Source: Paludibacter sp. UBA6032
Lineage (GTDB): Bacteria; Bacteroidota; Bacteroidia; Bacteroidales; Paludibacteraceae
Reading direction: 5' to 3'
Assembly (NCBI GenBank): GCA_002427885.1
Contig: DIZI01000041.1
Span: 147,268-211,267, forward strand
DNA: 64,000 nt
The notes under the pieces were generated by a model that ran no database searches, had not been told where the DNA came from, and saw only the letters and a program-made list of their open reading frames with translations. Position numbers and translations under genes: made by a program. Position 1 is the stretch's first letter. Each line of letters starts with the position of its first letter. Positions 34,101-42,601 of the stretch are shown piece by piece.

Positions 34101-34266
34101 CACTTGTTGTTCCTTTAACAACGATTGAGGCTCCGATAATCGGATCGCCTGTGGCATCTTTAACCACGCCGGTAATTGTCTTTGTTTGTGCCAATAAAGT
34201 CCCGTGCAGGACAATGGCTACCACAAGAAACAACATTCGTTTCATGAGTGAATTGTCTTTCTTCAT
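31180..34266 (-). CDS. SusC/RagA-family TonB-dependent outer-membrane transporter
   Basis: A 1028-residue TonB-linked importer. Met8 (KRMLFLVVAIVLHGTLLAQ) may be the real start of the signal peptide, and Met1 gives a seven-residue extension. Residues 31-105 form the carboxypeptidase-regulatory-like domain, followed by the SusC linker region EELVVVGYGVVKKRDLTGSV (107-126). The plug carries VDGIEYGS and IYGTRGANGVIIITTKRG. The rest is the 22-strand barrel, ending FGLNIEL. It is the first gene of the pair. TACATTTG at 34329-34336 (minus) is a candidate -7. No SARP, hybrid two-component or anti-sigma gene adjoins, so its control is not visible here. Confidence 0.95.
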   Translation of the reverse strand: MKKDNSLMKRMLFLVVAIVLHGTLLAQTKTITGVVKDATGDPIIGASIVVKGTTSGTITSVDGTYKIDVPLSSKTLVFSYVGMESKEIAISGSVINVSLQETAENLEELVVVGYGVVKKRDLTGSVSSIKSSEIMKTSSSNAMQAMQGKVAGLDIQQSSGQAGSGVDITLRGNRSISASNKPLILVDGIEYGSTLDLNPSDIESMEVLKDASSTAIYGTRGANGVIIITTKRGKAGVTKVNVNSYLSVNTPTHVPQMMYGDKEVQRLIDKANYPIDKAAYAADPTNYVWGTSNKTPEQVLTESLADFTEIGIYNDKSYTNWLDMIMQTGYTKNVEVGVSGGNEKTTFSLSLGGMFEEGLMKNDLQNRYNFKTSIDHLINKYIKVGSNLMFTYKNNDARSSSVYSQAMKMTTITHPYTADGTLIETPNPRYAAHCNPLLDETKGAYVNNTLSNRIFGNAYIQISPIKELVFKSNFGLDKSDSRNGIYADYKSVGNYQSPGKSTMSEKYDMNTAYTWDNTLTYSTNFGGSKHDLTALIGSSAIQSVYESTYTSGVAGQEHYYTSLFYDMTKIGAVTTVTTYTKSSMLSFFGRLNYKFNDKYLLTATMRSDGSSPLAPGLKTANFPSVAAAWRINEESFMKGLDWLDNLKLRASWGISGNAAVSPYQTMATLGNSPVYYYFGTTTVSGNVPNALGNTSLKWETTDAKDIALDFGIFKNRISGTIEYYFSHTYDLLYPRSLPPSSVYTTVLSNIGESDGQGIEVTLNTLVINQKDFKWDINWSYSKGTDQITTLYEGVTRNISGNTGQIVGQPLQIFYDYKANGCWGVGEFAQYKTDWQARHTGETIGFVSGYGDPGTIKLTDQNDDGKLNDDDKIVYDRTPKHIFGMNNTITYKSFTLSVFAYARLGAYISYDMNTQLNYETANWGNLDYWTPTNITARFPSPGAASSTWASYGGALKYEIADYLKIKDITLNYSLPKGVIKPLGLSSVQVYGSLKNYFTFSNIANYDPERGGSISFPLAKQMVFGLNIEL

Positions 34267-34328
34267 TTTGTAAATTAGTTTTAAGGGTGATAATTTCGTT
34301 TTATAATTATTTTATAAAATAAATTGGT

Positions 34329-34336
34329 CAAATGTA
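34329..34336 (-). promoter_or_regulatory. Candidate -7 element for susC
   Basis: CAAATGTA on the plus strand reads TACATTTG toward susC. No clear -33 element is seen at the expected distance. Confidence 0.4.
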
Positions 34337-34494
34337 CAATATATTATAAAATATCATGTGGATTTTTTGACAGTTTTTGTGCATATTTCAACTAAACTGA
34401 AACATAATACACATAAATAAAAGAATGAAATTGTTGGAGAATTTAGCTAAAGACTGATATTAACAAAAGCACATTGTACTATATATCTACTTTT

Positions 34495-35586
34495 TTACCA
34501 ATGTCTTGATTTGAACATAAGAGCAGAAACACCTACAAAAGATATGTAAAACGGATAGAGTAGTGACAACAGAAAAGAGTACAGTATCACCTGACGAAGG
34601 TCAAAAAACCGACTAACAATAATTATAAAAAAAGTGTCAACAAAACACTTAAAACTAAAAACAGGAAAAAGGAACAAAAGGTATTTTATATTAAATATTG
34701 AGGAAACAACTAACAGAACTTCCAGAATACTTATTATTAAAACTAGGCAGGATGTAAGGATTATTGGCCAGTTGGTATAAGATGGTGCTTTGGATGCCCA
34801 CCTCCGGCGTTGTTTAAAAAATGATGGAACAGATGCCGATGGTTCGGTGACAACAAAGGCCGATTCTGATTTTAGAAACCGAACAACACCTCCCCGTTTT
34901 TGAATACTTTGCAATAAAAACACATCATCGCCTGATTGATCTTCAGCATGCAATTCATTTTGACTTTCAAGCCACGCTTTTTTAGTAAAAGCCAGGTTTG
35001 CGCCGTTACACATAATGGGCATTCCGGCTCCCGCAGCTCCGGCTCCTGAGGCTACCAGACTTGTAAATTCCAACGCCTGCAAGCGTGAAAAGAAAGTTCC
35101 ATTTTCCGAAAGTCTCACGGGACATATAATTAAGTCGGTGGGGAAATTGGTTGAAAAGCAAACGATCGTTTCAATCCAGTTCGGGACGGGAGAGCAATCG
35201 GCATCAGTGGTAATAATCAAATCGTTCCTCGAGTTCAGAATACCTTCTTTCAATGCATTTTTCTTTCCGAAACCGACAGCATTTATCAGTTGTATATCGC
35301 GAAATATTGATTTTGCATTTTCCATAATCAATCCCGTATTATCAGCAGAATGATCATTTACCAACACCAGTTCAAAATTCAAATAGCTTTGACTGGACAA
35401 ACAGGAGAGCAGCCGTGGTAAATATTCTTCTTCATTTTTACAGGCAACAACAACTGTTACATTACTCTGAATCAATTCATTTTCATTCGGCTCAAAAAGG
35501 GGCATCCGCTTCCAGCCAATCGTAAAAGCAGCAACAAGAATCAGGTATAAAAGACAGATAAAAATACTAATATAAAGTAGCCACAT
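34495..35586 (-). CDS. Family 2 glycosyltransferase, membrane-bound
   Basis: A 363-residue GT2 enzyme. N-terminal helix at 3-23, GT-A domain at about 43-265 with VVVACKNEEEYLPRLL, the metal-binding DAD (Asp128/Asp130 in TTDADCSP), an acidic SGDD (220-221), and the processive-type QRRRW at 259-263. Two or three C-terminal helices follow. This layout resembles polymerising or lipid-linked sugar transferases that work at the inner membrane. Donor and acceptor cannot be read. It is preceded by a terminator for the Omp85-like gene, so it may be transcribed separately. Confidence 0.86.
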   Translation of the reverse strand: MWLLYISIFICLLYLILVAAFTIGWKRMPLFEPNENELIQSNVTVVVACKNEEEYLPRLLSCLSSQSYLNFELVLVNDHSADNTGLIMENAKSIFRDIQLINAVGFGKKNALKEGILNSRNDLIITTDADCSPVPNWIETIVCFSTNFPTDLIICPVRLSENGTFFSRLQALEFTSLVASGAGAAGAGMPIMCNGANLAFTKKAWLESQNELHAEDQSGDDVFLLQSIQKRGGVVRFLKSESAFVVTEPSASVPSFFKQRRRWASKAPSYTNWPIILTSCLVLIISILEVLLVVSSIFNIKYLLFLFPVFSFKCFVDTFFIIIVSRFFDLRQVILYSFLLSLLYPFYISFVGVSALMFKSRHW

Positions 35587-35599
35587 ACTGCTTAAAAAA

Positions 35600-35625
35600 A
35601 ACGTCCTTTCAGTTGAAAGAACGTT
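35600..35625 (-). terminator. Terminator of the Omp85-like gene
   Basis: On the minus strand AACGTTCTTTC pairs with GAAAGGACGTT, followed by a run of T, 14 bases after the stop of the 35639-36916 gene. Confidence 0.75.
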
Positions 35626-35638
35626 ATTTATTGAAATA

Positions 35639-36916
35639 CTAGAATAAATAATTCAACCCGATATACATTCCTGTATTCCCATCCTGTTTATCGAATGCTT
35701 TCCCAAAATCGGCAGAGATGATAAAGTTTTCATTCCAGCCTATCTTCAGACCGATTCCAGCTGTCGAATGAAATTTACCGGATGCATAATCATTAAAGTA
35801 CATAGCCTTATCAGGAGTCGAAACGTTTGTCAAATCCATAGCTATCGGCTTCAGAATAATTCCTGAATCGAAAAACACATTCGTGCCCAGATAAAAATTT
35901 TGCTTCAACCATTCAAAACGCAGGAACTTATAACGGAATTCGAAATTACCAAAACCAACTGCATCTCCGATTATCCTGTTTCGTAAAATACCACGAACCG
36001 AGACCTTACCACCCAGTCCCTGATTAGTAGCTGCGATTAAATAACTGGTGATCAATTCAGGTTGTGCATAATACGGAACCTTATCGCTTCCCAGAGTCGT
36101 TTGATAATCGAGACGGTAAGCAAATATCAGATCTTTGGCCAGCGAAAAATACTGACGATGAATTATCGCCATTTTGGTATGAGGATTTGTCTGATTTAGA
36201 AATTTAGGAGCAGTCTGAACGACGGCCTCCGTAAATATCCCTTTTGTCGGACAGGCCAATTGATCGCGGGTATCATATTTCAATCCAACCTTAAAATAAT
36301 TTATACTGCCGCCAGCTGCTTCATTCGCATCAATGATTCCCCATGCTTTATATTTTTGAAATAAATCACCGCCCGGTACTGGTGATAAACCTAATTTTGT
36401 AATATTTACGGTGTCCATTTTGAAATTATAAAAAGCATAACCGGCAACCCATCCAAATTTTGATCCGCCAAAATATCCCTGAAAGTCGGCTTTTATTCTG
36501 AATGTATTTTTCTCGTTTTTGTAAAAATTACGATACAACTTACTTGTGGCCAGATCAAACTTACTTTGGTAACCGTTGAACCCATAAAAATCAGACATTT
36601 GATCTGGGACATAGGCTATATCGAGTGTAGAACGAACGTTGGGAATCAACCTTTCAGAATCGTAACGCAACCTGGCAATTGTTGTTCCTTTGGTATAGGT
36701 TGATAGTTCAAGATAAAGGGAATGATTGTATTTTGGATAAGCCGAGCCATCACCATAGTCATATAAATTAACCAGAGCACCATACTGAAAACCCAAATCG
36801 GAATCGTAGGAAATTGCAGGTAAAGCGCCAAAGCCAAATCCCTTTTTTACTTTCTGTTGAGAAAAAACCAAAGCTACTGTCAAAAACAGGCACAAAACAA
36901 GTGTAATTCTTTTCAT
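35639..36916 (-). CDS. Omp85/BamA-superfamily outer-membrane protein
   Basis: A 425-residue protein with a signal peptide (ALVFSQ) and no POTRA domains. The C-terminal half carries the surface-antigen pattern GLKYDTRDQLACPTKGIFTE (about 212-232) and continuing strands that end GMYIGLNYLF, an aromatic outer-membrane terminus. This resembles the short, POTRA-less Omp85 proteins (bacterial surface antigen, D15 class) found in Bacteroidota. The role, secretion or membrane remodelling, is not known. A terminator separates it from the glycosyltransferase gene. Confidence 0.75.
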   Translation of the reverse strand: MKRITLVLCLFLTVALVFSQQKVKKGFGFGALPAISYDSDLGFQYGALVNLYDYGDGSAYPKYNHSLYLELSTYTKGTTIARLRYDSERLIPNVRSTLDIAYVPDQMSDFYGFNGYQSKFDLATSKLYRNFYKNEKNTFRIKADFQGYFGGSKFGWVAGYAFYNFKMDTVNITKLGLSPVPGGDLFQKYKAWGIIDANEAAGGSINYFKVGLKYDTRDQLACPTKGIFTEAVVQTAPKFLNQTNPHTKMAIIHRQYFSLAKDLIFAYRLDYQTTLGSDKVPYYAQPELITSYLIAATNQGLGGKVSVRGILRNRIIGDAVGFGNFEFRYKFLRFEWLKQNFYLGTNVFFDSGIILKPIAMDLTNVSTPDKAMYFNDYASGKFHSTAGIGLKIGWNENFIISADFGKAFDKQDGNTGMYIGLNYLF

Positions 36917-37050
36917 AATACTCTTTCTTTTTAGTCGTTAGAAAAATTTGAATTTTAAATAGAATATTCCAAAGACATATTTCACATTAAAATCAAAACG
37001 GTCAATTTCTCTTTTTTTGATCGGGTCAAAGATATTAAAAAAAACGAATA

Positions 37051-37081
37051 AAAAAAAGCACACTTTAAAAAGTGTGCTTTT
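37051..37081 (-). terminator. Terminator after the PerR-like gene
   Basis: AAAAGCACACTTT pairs with AAAGTGTGCTTTT, two-base loop. On the minus strand it ends in seven T, 20 bases beyond the stop codon. Confidence 0.9.
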
Positions 37082-37100
37082 AAGTTATCAGTCCTGTTGC

Positions 37101-37517
37101 CTAATTTCCTTTACATGAATCGCAAATACCGGAATACGATATTTCAACCGAATCAATTTTAAATGGAGTATCCTTCGGCAGTTGAAATAAAACCGGTTTC
37201 AAATTAAAAATATCAAAAACCTTACCACAGCTCTTACATATAAAATGCGCGTGTGCCGAAACATCAACATCGTAGCGGGAATTCTTTTCATCAATAACCA
37301 ACGCTCTTACAGCACCCTTTTCAACAAAAATGTCCATGGTATTGTAAACCGTTGTTTTTGATAAAGTCGGCATTGACGGGCTTAATGCAGAATAGATTTC
37401 ATCTACCGTAGGATGAGTCCTGTTTTTCATTAAATAATCCATAACCGCTGTACGTTGTACTGATGGTTTGATGGAATGTTGACGTAAATACTGATGAGAT
37501 TCCAAAGATGTATGCAT
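37101..37517 (-). CDS. Fur-family regulator, PerR-like
   Basis: A 138-residue metal-dependent repressor. Winged helix with HQYLRQHSIKPSVQRTAVMDYL and SKTTVYNTMDIF (recognition helix). The metal site contains His35, Asp83, His89, His91 and Asp102. The structural zinc site is Cys94, Cys97, Cys132, Cys135. PerR differs from Fur in having Asp at the positions matching Asp83 and Asp102; Fur usually has Glu. I therefore favour a peroxide sensor. The rubrerythrin gene at 50.5-51.1 kb is a plausible target. The promoter is well formed. Confidence 0.85.
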   Translation of the reverse strand: MHTSLESHQYLRQHSIKPSVQRTAVMDYLMKNRTHPTVDEIYSALSPSMPTLSKTTVYNTMDIFVEKGAVRALVIDEKNSRYDVDVSAHAHFICKSCGKVFDIFNLKPVLFQLPKDTPFKIDSVEISYSGICDSCKGN

Positions 37518-37549
37518 AGTTTTAAAAATTTCAATTTGTGTAATGAGTA

Positions 37550-37580
37550 CAAAGATATACTAATTCTTTTACTAAAGCAA
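37550..37580 (-). promoter_or_regulatory. Promoter of the PerR-like gene
   Basis: TATCTTTG at 37550-37557 and TTG at 37578-37580 (minus strand) with 20 bases between: full Bacteroidota consensus. The start codon lies about 30 bases on. Confidence 0.75.
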
Positions 37581-37705
37581 TAAAATCAAAAGCTTTTTGA
37601 TTTATTTTAATAATGTAAACAGTTATATTTCAATGTATAATTAATAATCTTGTGTATTCCAATATTTCTTATATCTGTAAGATTTACTCAATACTTTTAT
37701 ACAAT

Positions 37706-38647
37706 TTACAATACATTAATTTCTTTCAGTACATTGTTGGTTGCACGAACCGCAGCTGCACTCTTTTCGAACAAAGCTTTTTCATCGGCGTTCAATTTGT
37801 AATCAACGATTTCTTCAACGCCATTTTTTCCAATTGAAACAGGCACACCAATACAAATGTCGCTTTGATCGTATTCACCTTCAAGGAATACACAGCAAGG
37901 AATAATCTTCTTTTGGTCATGAATTATCGATTCAACCAAATAAGCAGCTGCTGCTCCGGGAGCATACCAGGCAGAAGTTCCGAGTAAACCGGTTAAAGTT
38001 GCACCTCCAACCATGGTATCGGCTACAACTTTGTCCAGGGTAGCTTTGTCTAAAAGATCGGCAACCGGACGACCTTTGTAAGTAGCAAAACGGGTTAACG
38101 GAATCATTGTCGTATCACCGTGACCACCTATAACCATCCCTTCAATCTCATTCGGATTCGCATTCAATGCCTTGCCTAAATAGCATTTGAAACGTGAACT
38201 ATCCAACGTACCACCCATACCGATCAGTTTGTTCTTTGCAATTCCGGTAGCTTTCAATGCCAGATAGGTCATTGTATCCATTGGATTACTTACCACAACA
38301 ATAATTGCATTCGGGGAAAACTTAAGAATATTCTCAACAACACTTTTTACAATTCCGGCATTCACACCAATCAACTCTTCACGGGTCATACCCGGTTTAC
38401 GTGGAATACCCGAAGTAATCACAACGACATCGGAACCGGCTGTTTGGGCATAATCGTTGGTACAACCTACAATTGTTGAATCATATCCAAGAAGGGTTGC
38501 GGTTTGAAGCATATCCAATGCTTTTCCTTCCGATACACCTTCTTTCACGTCGAGCATAACTACCTGATCCGCTACTTCATTGAATAAAAGAACATTTGCA
38601 CACGTTGCACCTACATTTCCTGCACCTACTACAGTTACTTTTGACAT
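37706..38647 (-). CDS. mdh: Malate dehydrogenase
   Basis: A 313-residue NAD-dependent malate dehydrogenase of the lactate-dehydrogenase-like type. Rossmann motif GAGNVGATCANVL at 8-20, nucleotide-discriminating Asp in VVMLDVKEG, VTSGIPRKPGMTREELI loop, and the catalytic His in VIGGHGDTTMIPL near 175. In fermenting Bacteroidales it works in the reductive branch from oxaloacetate to fumarate/propionate. Monocistronic, with promoter TATCTTTG at 38696-38703 (minus strand). Normal length and residues. Confidence 0.96.
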   Translation of the reverse strand: MSKVTVVGAGNVGATCANVLLFNEVADQVVMLDVKEGVSEGKALDMLQTATLLGYDSTIVGCTNDYAQTAGSDVVVITSGIPRKPGMTREELIGVNAGIVKSVVENILKFSPNAIIVVVSNPMDTMTYLALKATGIAKNKLIGMGGTLDSSRFKCYLGKALNANPNEIEGMVIGGHGDTTMIPLTRFATYKGRPVADLLDKATLDKVVADTMVGGATLTGLLGTSAWYAPGAAAAYLVESIIHDQKKIIPCCVFLEGEYDQSDICIGVPVSIGKNGVEEIVDYKLNADEKALFEKSAAAVRATNNVLKEINVL

Positions 38648-39000
38648 AATAATATATTTTTATAGTTTTGAAATAATGATTTCTTAATTTGGACGCAAAG
38701 ATACAATTAAAAATTTATTATAATTACAAATAAACATTCATTAAAGAAATATTTCCTTATTTATTTGAATATTAAAATAAGCGTTATCAATATTCAATAC
38801 CTAAAGGTTGTATGTTCATTTTATATAACTTTTTTTGTACCTTTGTAGTCGTCAAAATAAAAAAAAAGAACCTTCGGAACCCGGAATACAAAGAGGAAAA
38901 GGATTAGATTACGGGAAATATTTTAATTGAACAGGACAATTGCAGGTTTACACCCTATTTGTTTGAATAAGAAATAACAAACCATTATAATAATAACAAT
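38648..39000. other. Intergenic region between mdh and pgk
   Basis: A 353-base divergent gap. It contains CAAAGATA at 38696-38703 with CAAA at 38727-38730 (minus promoter for mdh) and TACCTTTG at 38838-38845 (plus, for pgk). The pgk leader is then about 150 bases and A-rich, without a clear hairpin. I see no gene. Confidence 0.6.
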
Positions 39001-40260
39001 ATGCAAACTATTGACAAATTTAATTTTGCAGGTAAAAGAGCATTCGTTCGGGTTGACTTTAATGTCCCTTTGAATGAAAACTCCGAAATTACTGATGATA
39101 CAAGAATCCGGGCTGCCATGCCAACTTTGAAAAAGATTTTGAGTGATGGTGGAAGTCTTATCATTGCTTCGCACATGGGCCGGCCAAAAAAGAATCCGGA
39201 TCCCAAGTATTCGTTGAAATCTATTTTAGCTCATGTCTCAGATTTATTAGGCGTTGATGTAAAATTTGCTCCCGACTGCATGGGCGAAGAAACAGCAAAA
39301 ATGGCTGCCGGATTGAAAGCCGGTGAAGTATTATTGCTTGAAAACCTTCGTTTCTATGAAGAAGAAGAAGGAAAACCCCGCGGTGAATTTGCAAACGACG
39401 ACGAAAAAGCAGCTGCAAAAAAGGTAACCAAGGAAAATCAAAAGAAATTTACGGCTACTCTGGCTTCGTATGCCGATTGCTACGTAAACGATGCTTTTGG
39501 AACTGCACACCGCGCACATGCATCAACCGCTCTTATTGCTAAATATTTTGATGAAAACAACAAAATGTTTGGTTATTTGATGGAGAAAGAAGTAATTGCG
39601 GTTCATAAAATTATGACCGATACTGCCCGTCCGTTTACGGCAATCATGGGAGGTTCCAAGGTTTCTTCGAAAATTGAAATTATCGAAAATCTGCTGACTA
39701 AAGTCGACAACCTGATTATTGCCGGTGGTATGACTTACACTTTTACCAAAGCGCTGGGTGGCAAAATTGGCAATTCATTATGCGAAGATGATAAACTCGA
39801 TTTAGCCCTCGAATTACTTGAAAAGGCAAAAGCCAATAATGTGAAGGTCGTTTTAGCTGTCGATGCAAAAATTGCTGATGCATTCAGTAACGAGGCCAAC
39901 ACACAATTCGTTCCGGTCGGTGAAATTCCTGATGGATGGCAAGGTCTGGATATTGGGCCTGCTACCGAAAAAATCTTTGCCGATGTAATTAAAGCATCAA
40001 AAACAATCCTTTGGAACGGACCAACCGGAGTATTTGAATTCGAAAACTTCACTCACGGATCACGTGCGGTTGGTGAAGCTATCGTAGAAGCAACAAAGAA
40101 AGGTGCTTTCTCACTGGTTGGTGGAGGCGATTCAGTTGCCTGTGTCAATAAATTTGGACTGGTAGATGGCGTTTCTTACGTTTCAACCGGTGGTGGTGCT
40201 TTGCTGGAAGCTATTGAAGGCCGCGTTTTACCGGGAATTGAAGCCATTCGTGGATTTTAA
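39001..40260 (+). CDS. pgk: Phosphoglycerate kinase
   Basis: Glycolytic transfer of phosphate from 1,3-bisphosphoglycerate to ADP. The 419-residue protein shows the N-terminal substrate signature RVDFNVPLN and SHMGRPK, with the C-terminal nucleotide site GPTGVFEF and GGGDSVACVNK. It is a single-gene unit with a strong terminator at 40283-40313. The candidate promoter TACCTTTG is at 38838-38845 and would give a long leader. Sequence is ordinary for the family. Confidence 0.97.
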   Translation: MQTIDKFNFAGKRAFVRVDFNVPLNENSEITDDTRIRAAMPTLKKILSDGGSLIIASHMGRPKKNPDPKYSLKSILAHVSDLLGVDVKFAPDCMGEETAKMAAGLKAGEVLLLENLRFYEEEEGKPRGEFANDDEKAAAKKVTKENQKKFTATLASYADCYVNDAFGTAHRAHASTALIAKYFDENNKMFGYLMEKEVIAVHKIMTDTARPFTAIMGGSKVSSKIEIIENLLTKVDNLIIAGGMTYTFTKALGGKIGNSLCEDDKLDLALELLEKAKANNVKVVLAVDAKIADAFSNEANTQFVPVGEIPDGWQGLDIGPATEKIFADVIKASKTILWNGPTGVFEFENFTHGSRAVGEAIVEATKKGAFSLVGGGDSVACVNKFGLVDGVSYVSTGGGALLEAIEGRVLPGIEAIRGF

Positions 40261-40282
40261 TTTTTGCTGAATATACAAATTT

Positions 40283-40313
40283 ACCGGAGTGTAACAAGAG
40301 ATTATACTCCGGT
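40283..40313 (+). terminator. pgk terminator
   Basis: ACCGGAGTGTAA pairs with TTATACTCCGGT with one mismatch, followed by TAATTTT. Confidence 0.85.
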
Positions 40314-40384
40314 TAATTTTCTCTCCCGATCTTACAACAGTCAGCTGATCATTTATATCTCATTTTTCACTGATAGCTGTTCAT

Positions 40385-41152
40385 ATGATTTCAGACCATC
40401 TCGATAATAAATTATCCCATCAATCCATATTCCAATGGATGCCTACCTGTGCATTGGTTATTGATGCAAAAGGGAATATTCAGGAAGTCAATCATCAAGC
40501 CATTCAGTTCTTCAAAGCATCCACCAAAGAAGATTTTATTTTTGACAAACAAAACATCAAAAATATGATTATTGATTTCCGTCGGGCAACAGAACTGATA
40601 GAATTAATAAACAGGAATAAAGAATTAATAAACAAAGAAATACTGCTGCGCCGGTTTGACAAAACCATAGCGAGTGTTGACCTGAATGCCAGTGTATTTC
40701 CCGACAATCCCAATTTTATCCTCATCCAATTCACGGAAACCTATTTACAAAGCCAGGAAATTCTCAATGAATTATCCGAAGCATTCCGCCACGAGGCACA
40801 ACGCCTCAAACCCTATCTGAATAAACCCGGAAAAGATTTACTTGAAGAAATTATTGTGAATAATATATTGGATGGCATCACCACCAATAAAGCTACAAGA
40901 CCGTTTCAACCTGTTAATATCGGGGATGAAAGGATGAATCAACTGATAAAATTGTTTCCCGATTTATCAAAAAATGAATTGATTCATTGCGGTTATCTGT
41001 CGTTAAAAATGTCCACAAATAATATATCTAAAATAACAGGGAAAACACCAAACAGCCTGCGTGTTGCTTTTCACCGGATACTACAAAAAACAACTGTGTC
41101 AAGCGGGAAAGAGCTCATCCGAATTTTGGAATCTATAAACACTGAAACTTAA
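40385..41152 (+). CDS. PAS-domain and LuxR-type HTH regulator
   Basis: A 255-residue protein with an N-terminal PAS-like sensor (about 15-125: PTCALVIDAKGNIQEVNHQAIQFF). A C-terminal helix-turn-helix (about 190-250) includes LSKNELIHCGYLSLKMSTNNISKITG and SLRVAFHRILQK, similar to the GerE/LuxR pattern LTxxE..I..L...G.S..EIA...G.S..TV..H. No receiver domain or transmembrane helix, so it is probably a one-component cytoplasmic regulator sensing an internal ligand. Target genes unknown. It converges on the aspartate aminotransferase gene. Confidence 0.72.
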   Translation: MISDHLDNKLSHQSIFQWMPTCALVIDAKGNIQEVNHQAIQFFKASTKEDFIFDKQNIKNMIIDFRRATELIELINRNKELINKEILLRRFDKTIASVDLNASVFPDNPNFILIQFTETYLQSQEILNELSEAFRHEAQRLKPYLNKPGKDLLEEIIVNNILDGITTNKATRPFQPVNIGDERMNQLIKLFPDLSKNELIHCGYLSLKMSTNNISKITGKTPNSLRVAFHRILQKTTVSSGKELIRILESINTET

Positions 41153-41257
41153 ATTCTACGAAATTATATGTTCCTCTTCGTTTATAGAAAGTCAAACATA
41201 ATATCCATTAAAGAATAAGGCTATTCGATTCGAAAACTTACTGAAATTTCACAAAAC

Positions 41258-41293
41258 AATAAGGCGTTGAGAATAAATCTTCAACGCCTTATT
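41258..41293. terminator. Bidirectional terminator, PAS-HTH gene / aspC
   Basis: AATAAGGCGTTGA pairs with TCAACGCCTTATT, a 13-base perfect stem between converging genes. Confidence 0.9.
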
Positions 41294-41312
41294 CTATATT
41301 TAAGTTTATCTT

Positions 41313-42506
41313 TTATTTCAGTTTAGCCAACGCTTCCTTTACCCATCCAAAGGCTTTTACCAGATTTTCGTCCGAAGTGGCATAAGAGAAACGAAGACAG
41401 TCGGGGGCTCCGAACGAACCGCCACCCACGCAGGCCACATGGCCTTCTTCCAGCAAGTACATGGATAAGTCACCTGAATCTTTCAGTACTTTTCCGTTGA
41501 ATGATTTTCCGATATAAGCACTGCAATCGGGGAAAATATAGAAAGCACCTTCGGGATCGTTCACTTTCAGTCCGGGAATCTGACGGGCTAAATCGACCAC
41601 CAGTTTCTTCCGGCGTTCAAAAGCCACACGCATAGTTTCAACGCAGGTTTGATCACCGGTATAAGCCGCTTCTGCAGCTTTTTGGGTTACCGAACAAGGA
41701 CCGGAAGTATATTGTCCCTGCAAAGTATTACAGGCAGATGCTATCCATTTCGGAGCGGCAATCCAACCCAGACGCCAACCGGTCATGGCATATCCTTTGG
41801 AAACACCATTGATAATAACAACCCTTTCGCGCACATTTTCAAATTGGGCAATACTTTCGTGCGTTCCCAAATAGTTGATATGCTCGTAAATTTCATCAGA
41901 AAGGATAATGATATCCGGATATTTTGCCAACACATCGGCCAGACCTTTCAGTTCGGCTTTCGAATAGACACTTCCTGTTGGATTGGAAGGAGAGCAAAGA
42001 ATAAATGCTTTCGATTTAGGAGTTATGACAGCTTCCAGTTGTGCAGGCGTAATTTTAAAATCCTGATCAATTCCGGCAGAGACTATAACATTTGTACCAT
42101 CAGCTATTTTGACCATTTCTGGATAACTTACCCAGTATGGTGCAGGAATAATTACTTCGTCACCTTTACCAATAATTGCTAACAGAACATTACAAACCGA
42201 TTGTTTAGCTCCGTTGGAACAAACAATTTGTTCAGGTTTATACTCAAGACCATTTTCAGATTTCAATTTTGCACAAATAGCATTGCGCAAAGCAGGATAG
42301 CCGGGTACGGGCGAGTAAAATGAAAAATTATTATCAACAGCCTGTTTGGCTGCCTGTTTTATATGGTCGGGCGTATTGAAATCGGGTTCACCTACACTAA
42401 GATTAATCACATCAAAACCCTGAGCCTTTAACTCATTACTTTTCTGGGACATGGCAAGCGTTTCCGAAGGAGAAAGAGCTGCCAAACGTTCTGATACTGG
42501 AAACAT
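41313..42506 (-). CDS. aspC: Aspartate aminotransferase (class I PLP enzyme)
   Basis: A 397-residue fold-type I aminotransferase of the Thermus/Rhizobium AspAT subgroup. Substrate and PLP contacts: VNLSVGEPDFNTP-type motif near 46-54, CSPSNPTGSVY near 171-181, DEIYEH, and the Schiff-base Lys237 in NGVSKGYAMTGWRLGW. I start at MFPVSERL (42506). An in-frame Met 11 codons upstream overlaps the promoter -7 motif TACTTTTG at 42537-42544, so the longer form would not be in the transcript. Monocistronic. Confidence 0.9.
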   Translation of the reverse strand: MFPVSERLAALSPSETLAMSQKSNELKAQGFDVINLSVGEPDFNTPDHIKQAAKQAVDNNFSFYSPVPGYPALRNAICAKLKSENGLEYKPEQIVCSNGAKQSVCNVLLAIIGKGDEVIIPAPYWVSYPEMVKIADGTNVIVSAGIDQDFKITPAQLEAVITPKSKAFILCSPSNPTGSVYSKAELKGLADVLAKYPDIIILSDEIYEHINYLGTHESIAQFENVRERVVIINGVSKGYAMTGWRLGWIAAPKWIASACNTLQGQYTSGPCSVTQKAAEAAYTGDQTCVETMRVAFERRKKLVVDLARQIPGLKVNDPEGAFYIFPDCSAYIGKSFNGKVLKDSGDLSMYLLEEGHVACVGGGSFGAPDCLRFSYATSDENLVKAFGWVKEALAKLK

Positions 42507-42536
42507 AATTTGTCTGTTTAAATTGTTATTACGGCA

Positions 42537-42544
42537 CAAAAGTA
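42537..42544 (-). promoter_or_regulatory. -7 element of aspC
   Basis: CAAAAGTA on the plus strand reads TACTTTTG. It covers the most upstream possible Met codon, so transcription starts inside the longer frame and the MFPVSERL start is preferred. Confidence 0.6.
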
Positions 42545-42601
42545 ATCAAAAAAAAATCAATTTTCATTATTACAGCACCGTTGTCTGATAAATTCAGACA
42601 A

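Noticed and set aside
38846..39000. Riboswitch in the pgk leader
   Set aside because: The leader is A-rich and I see no conserved paired architecture.
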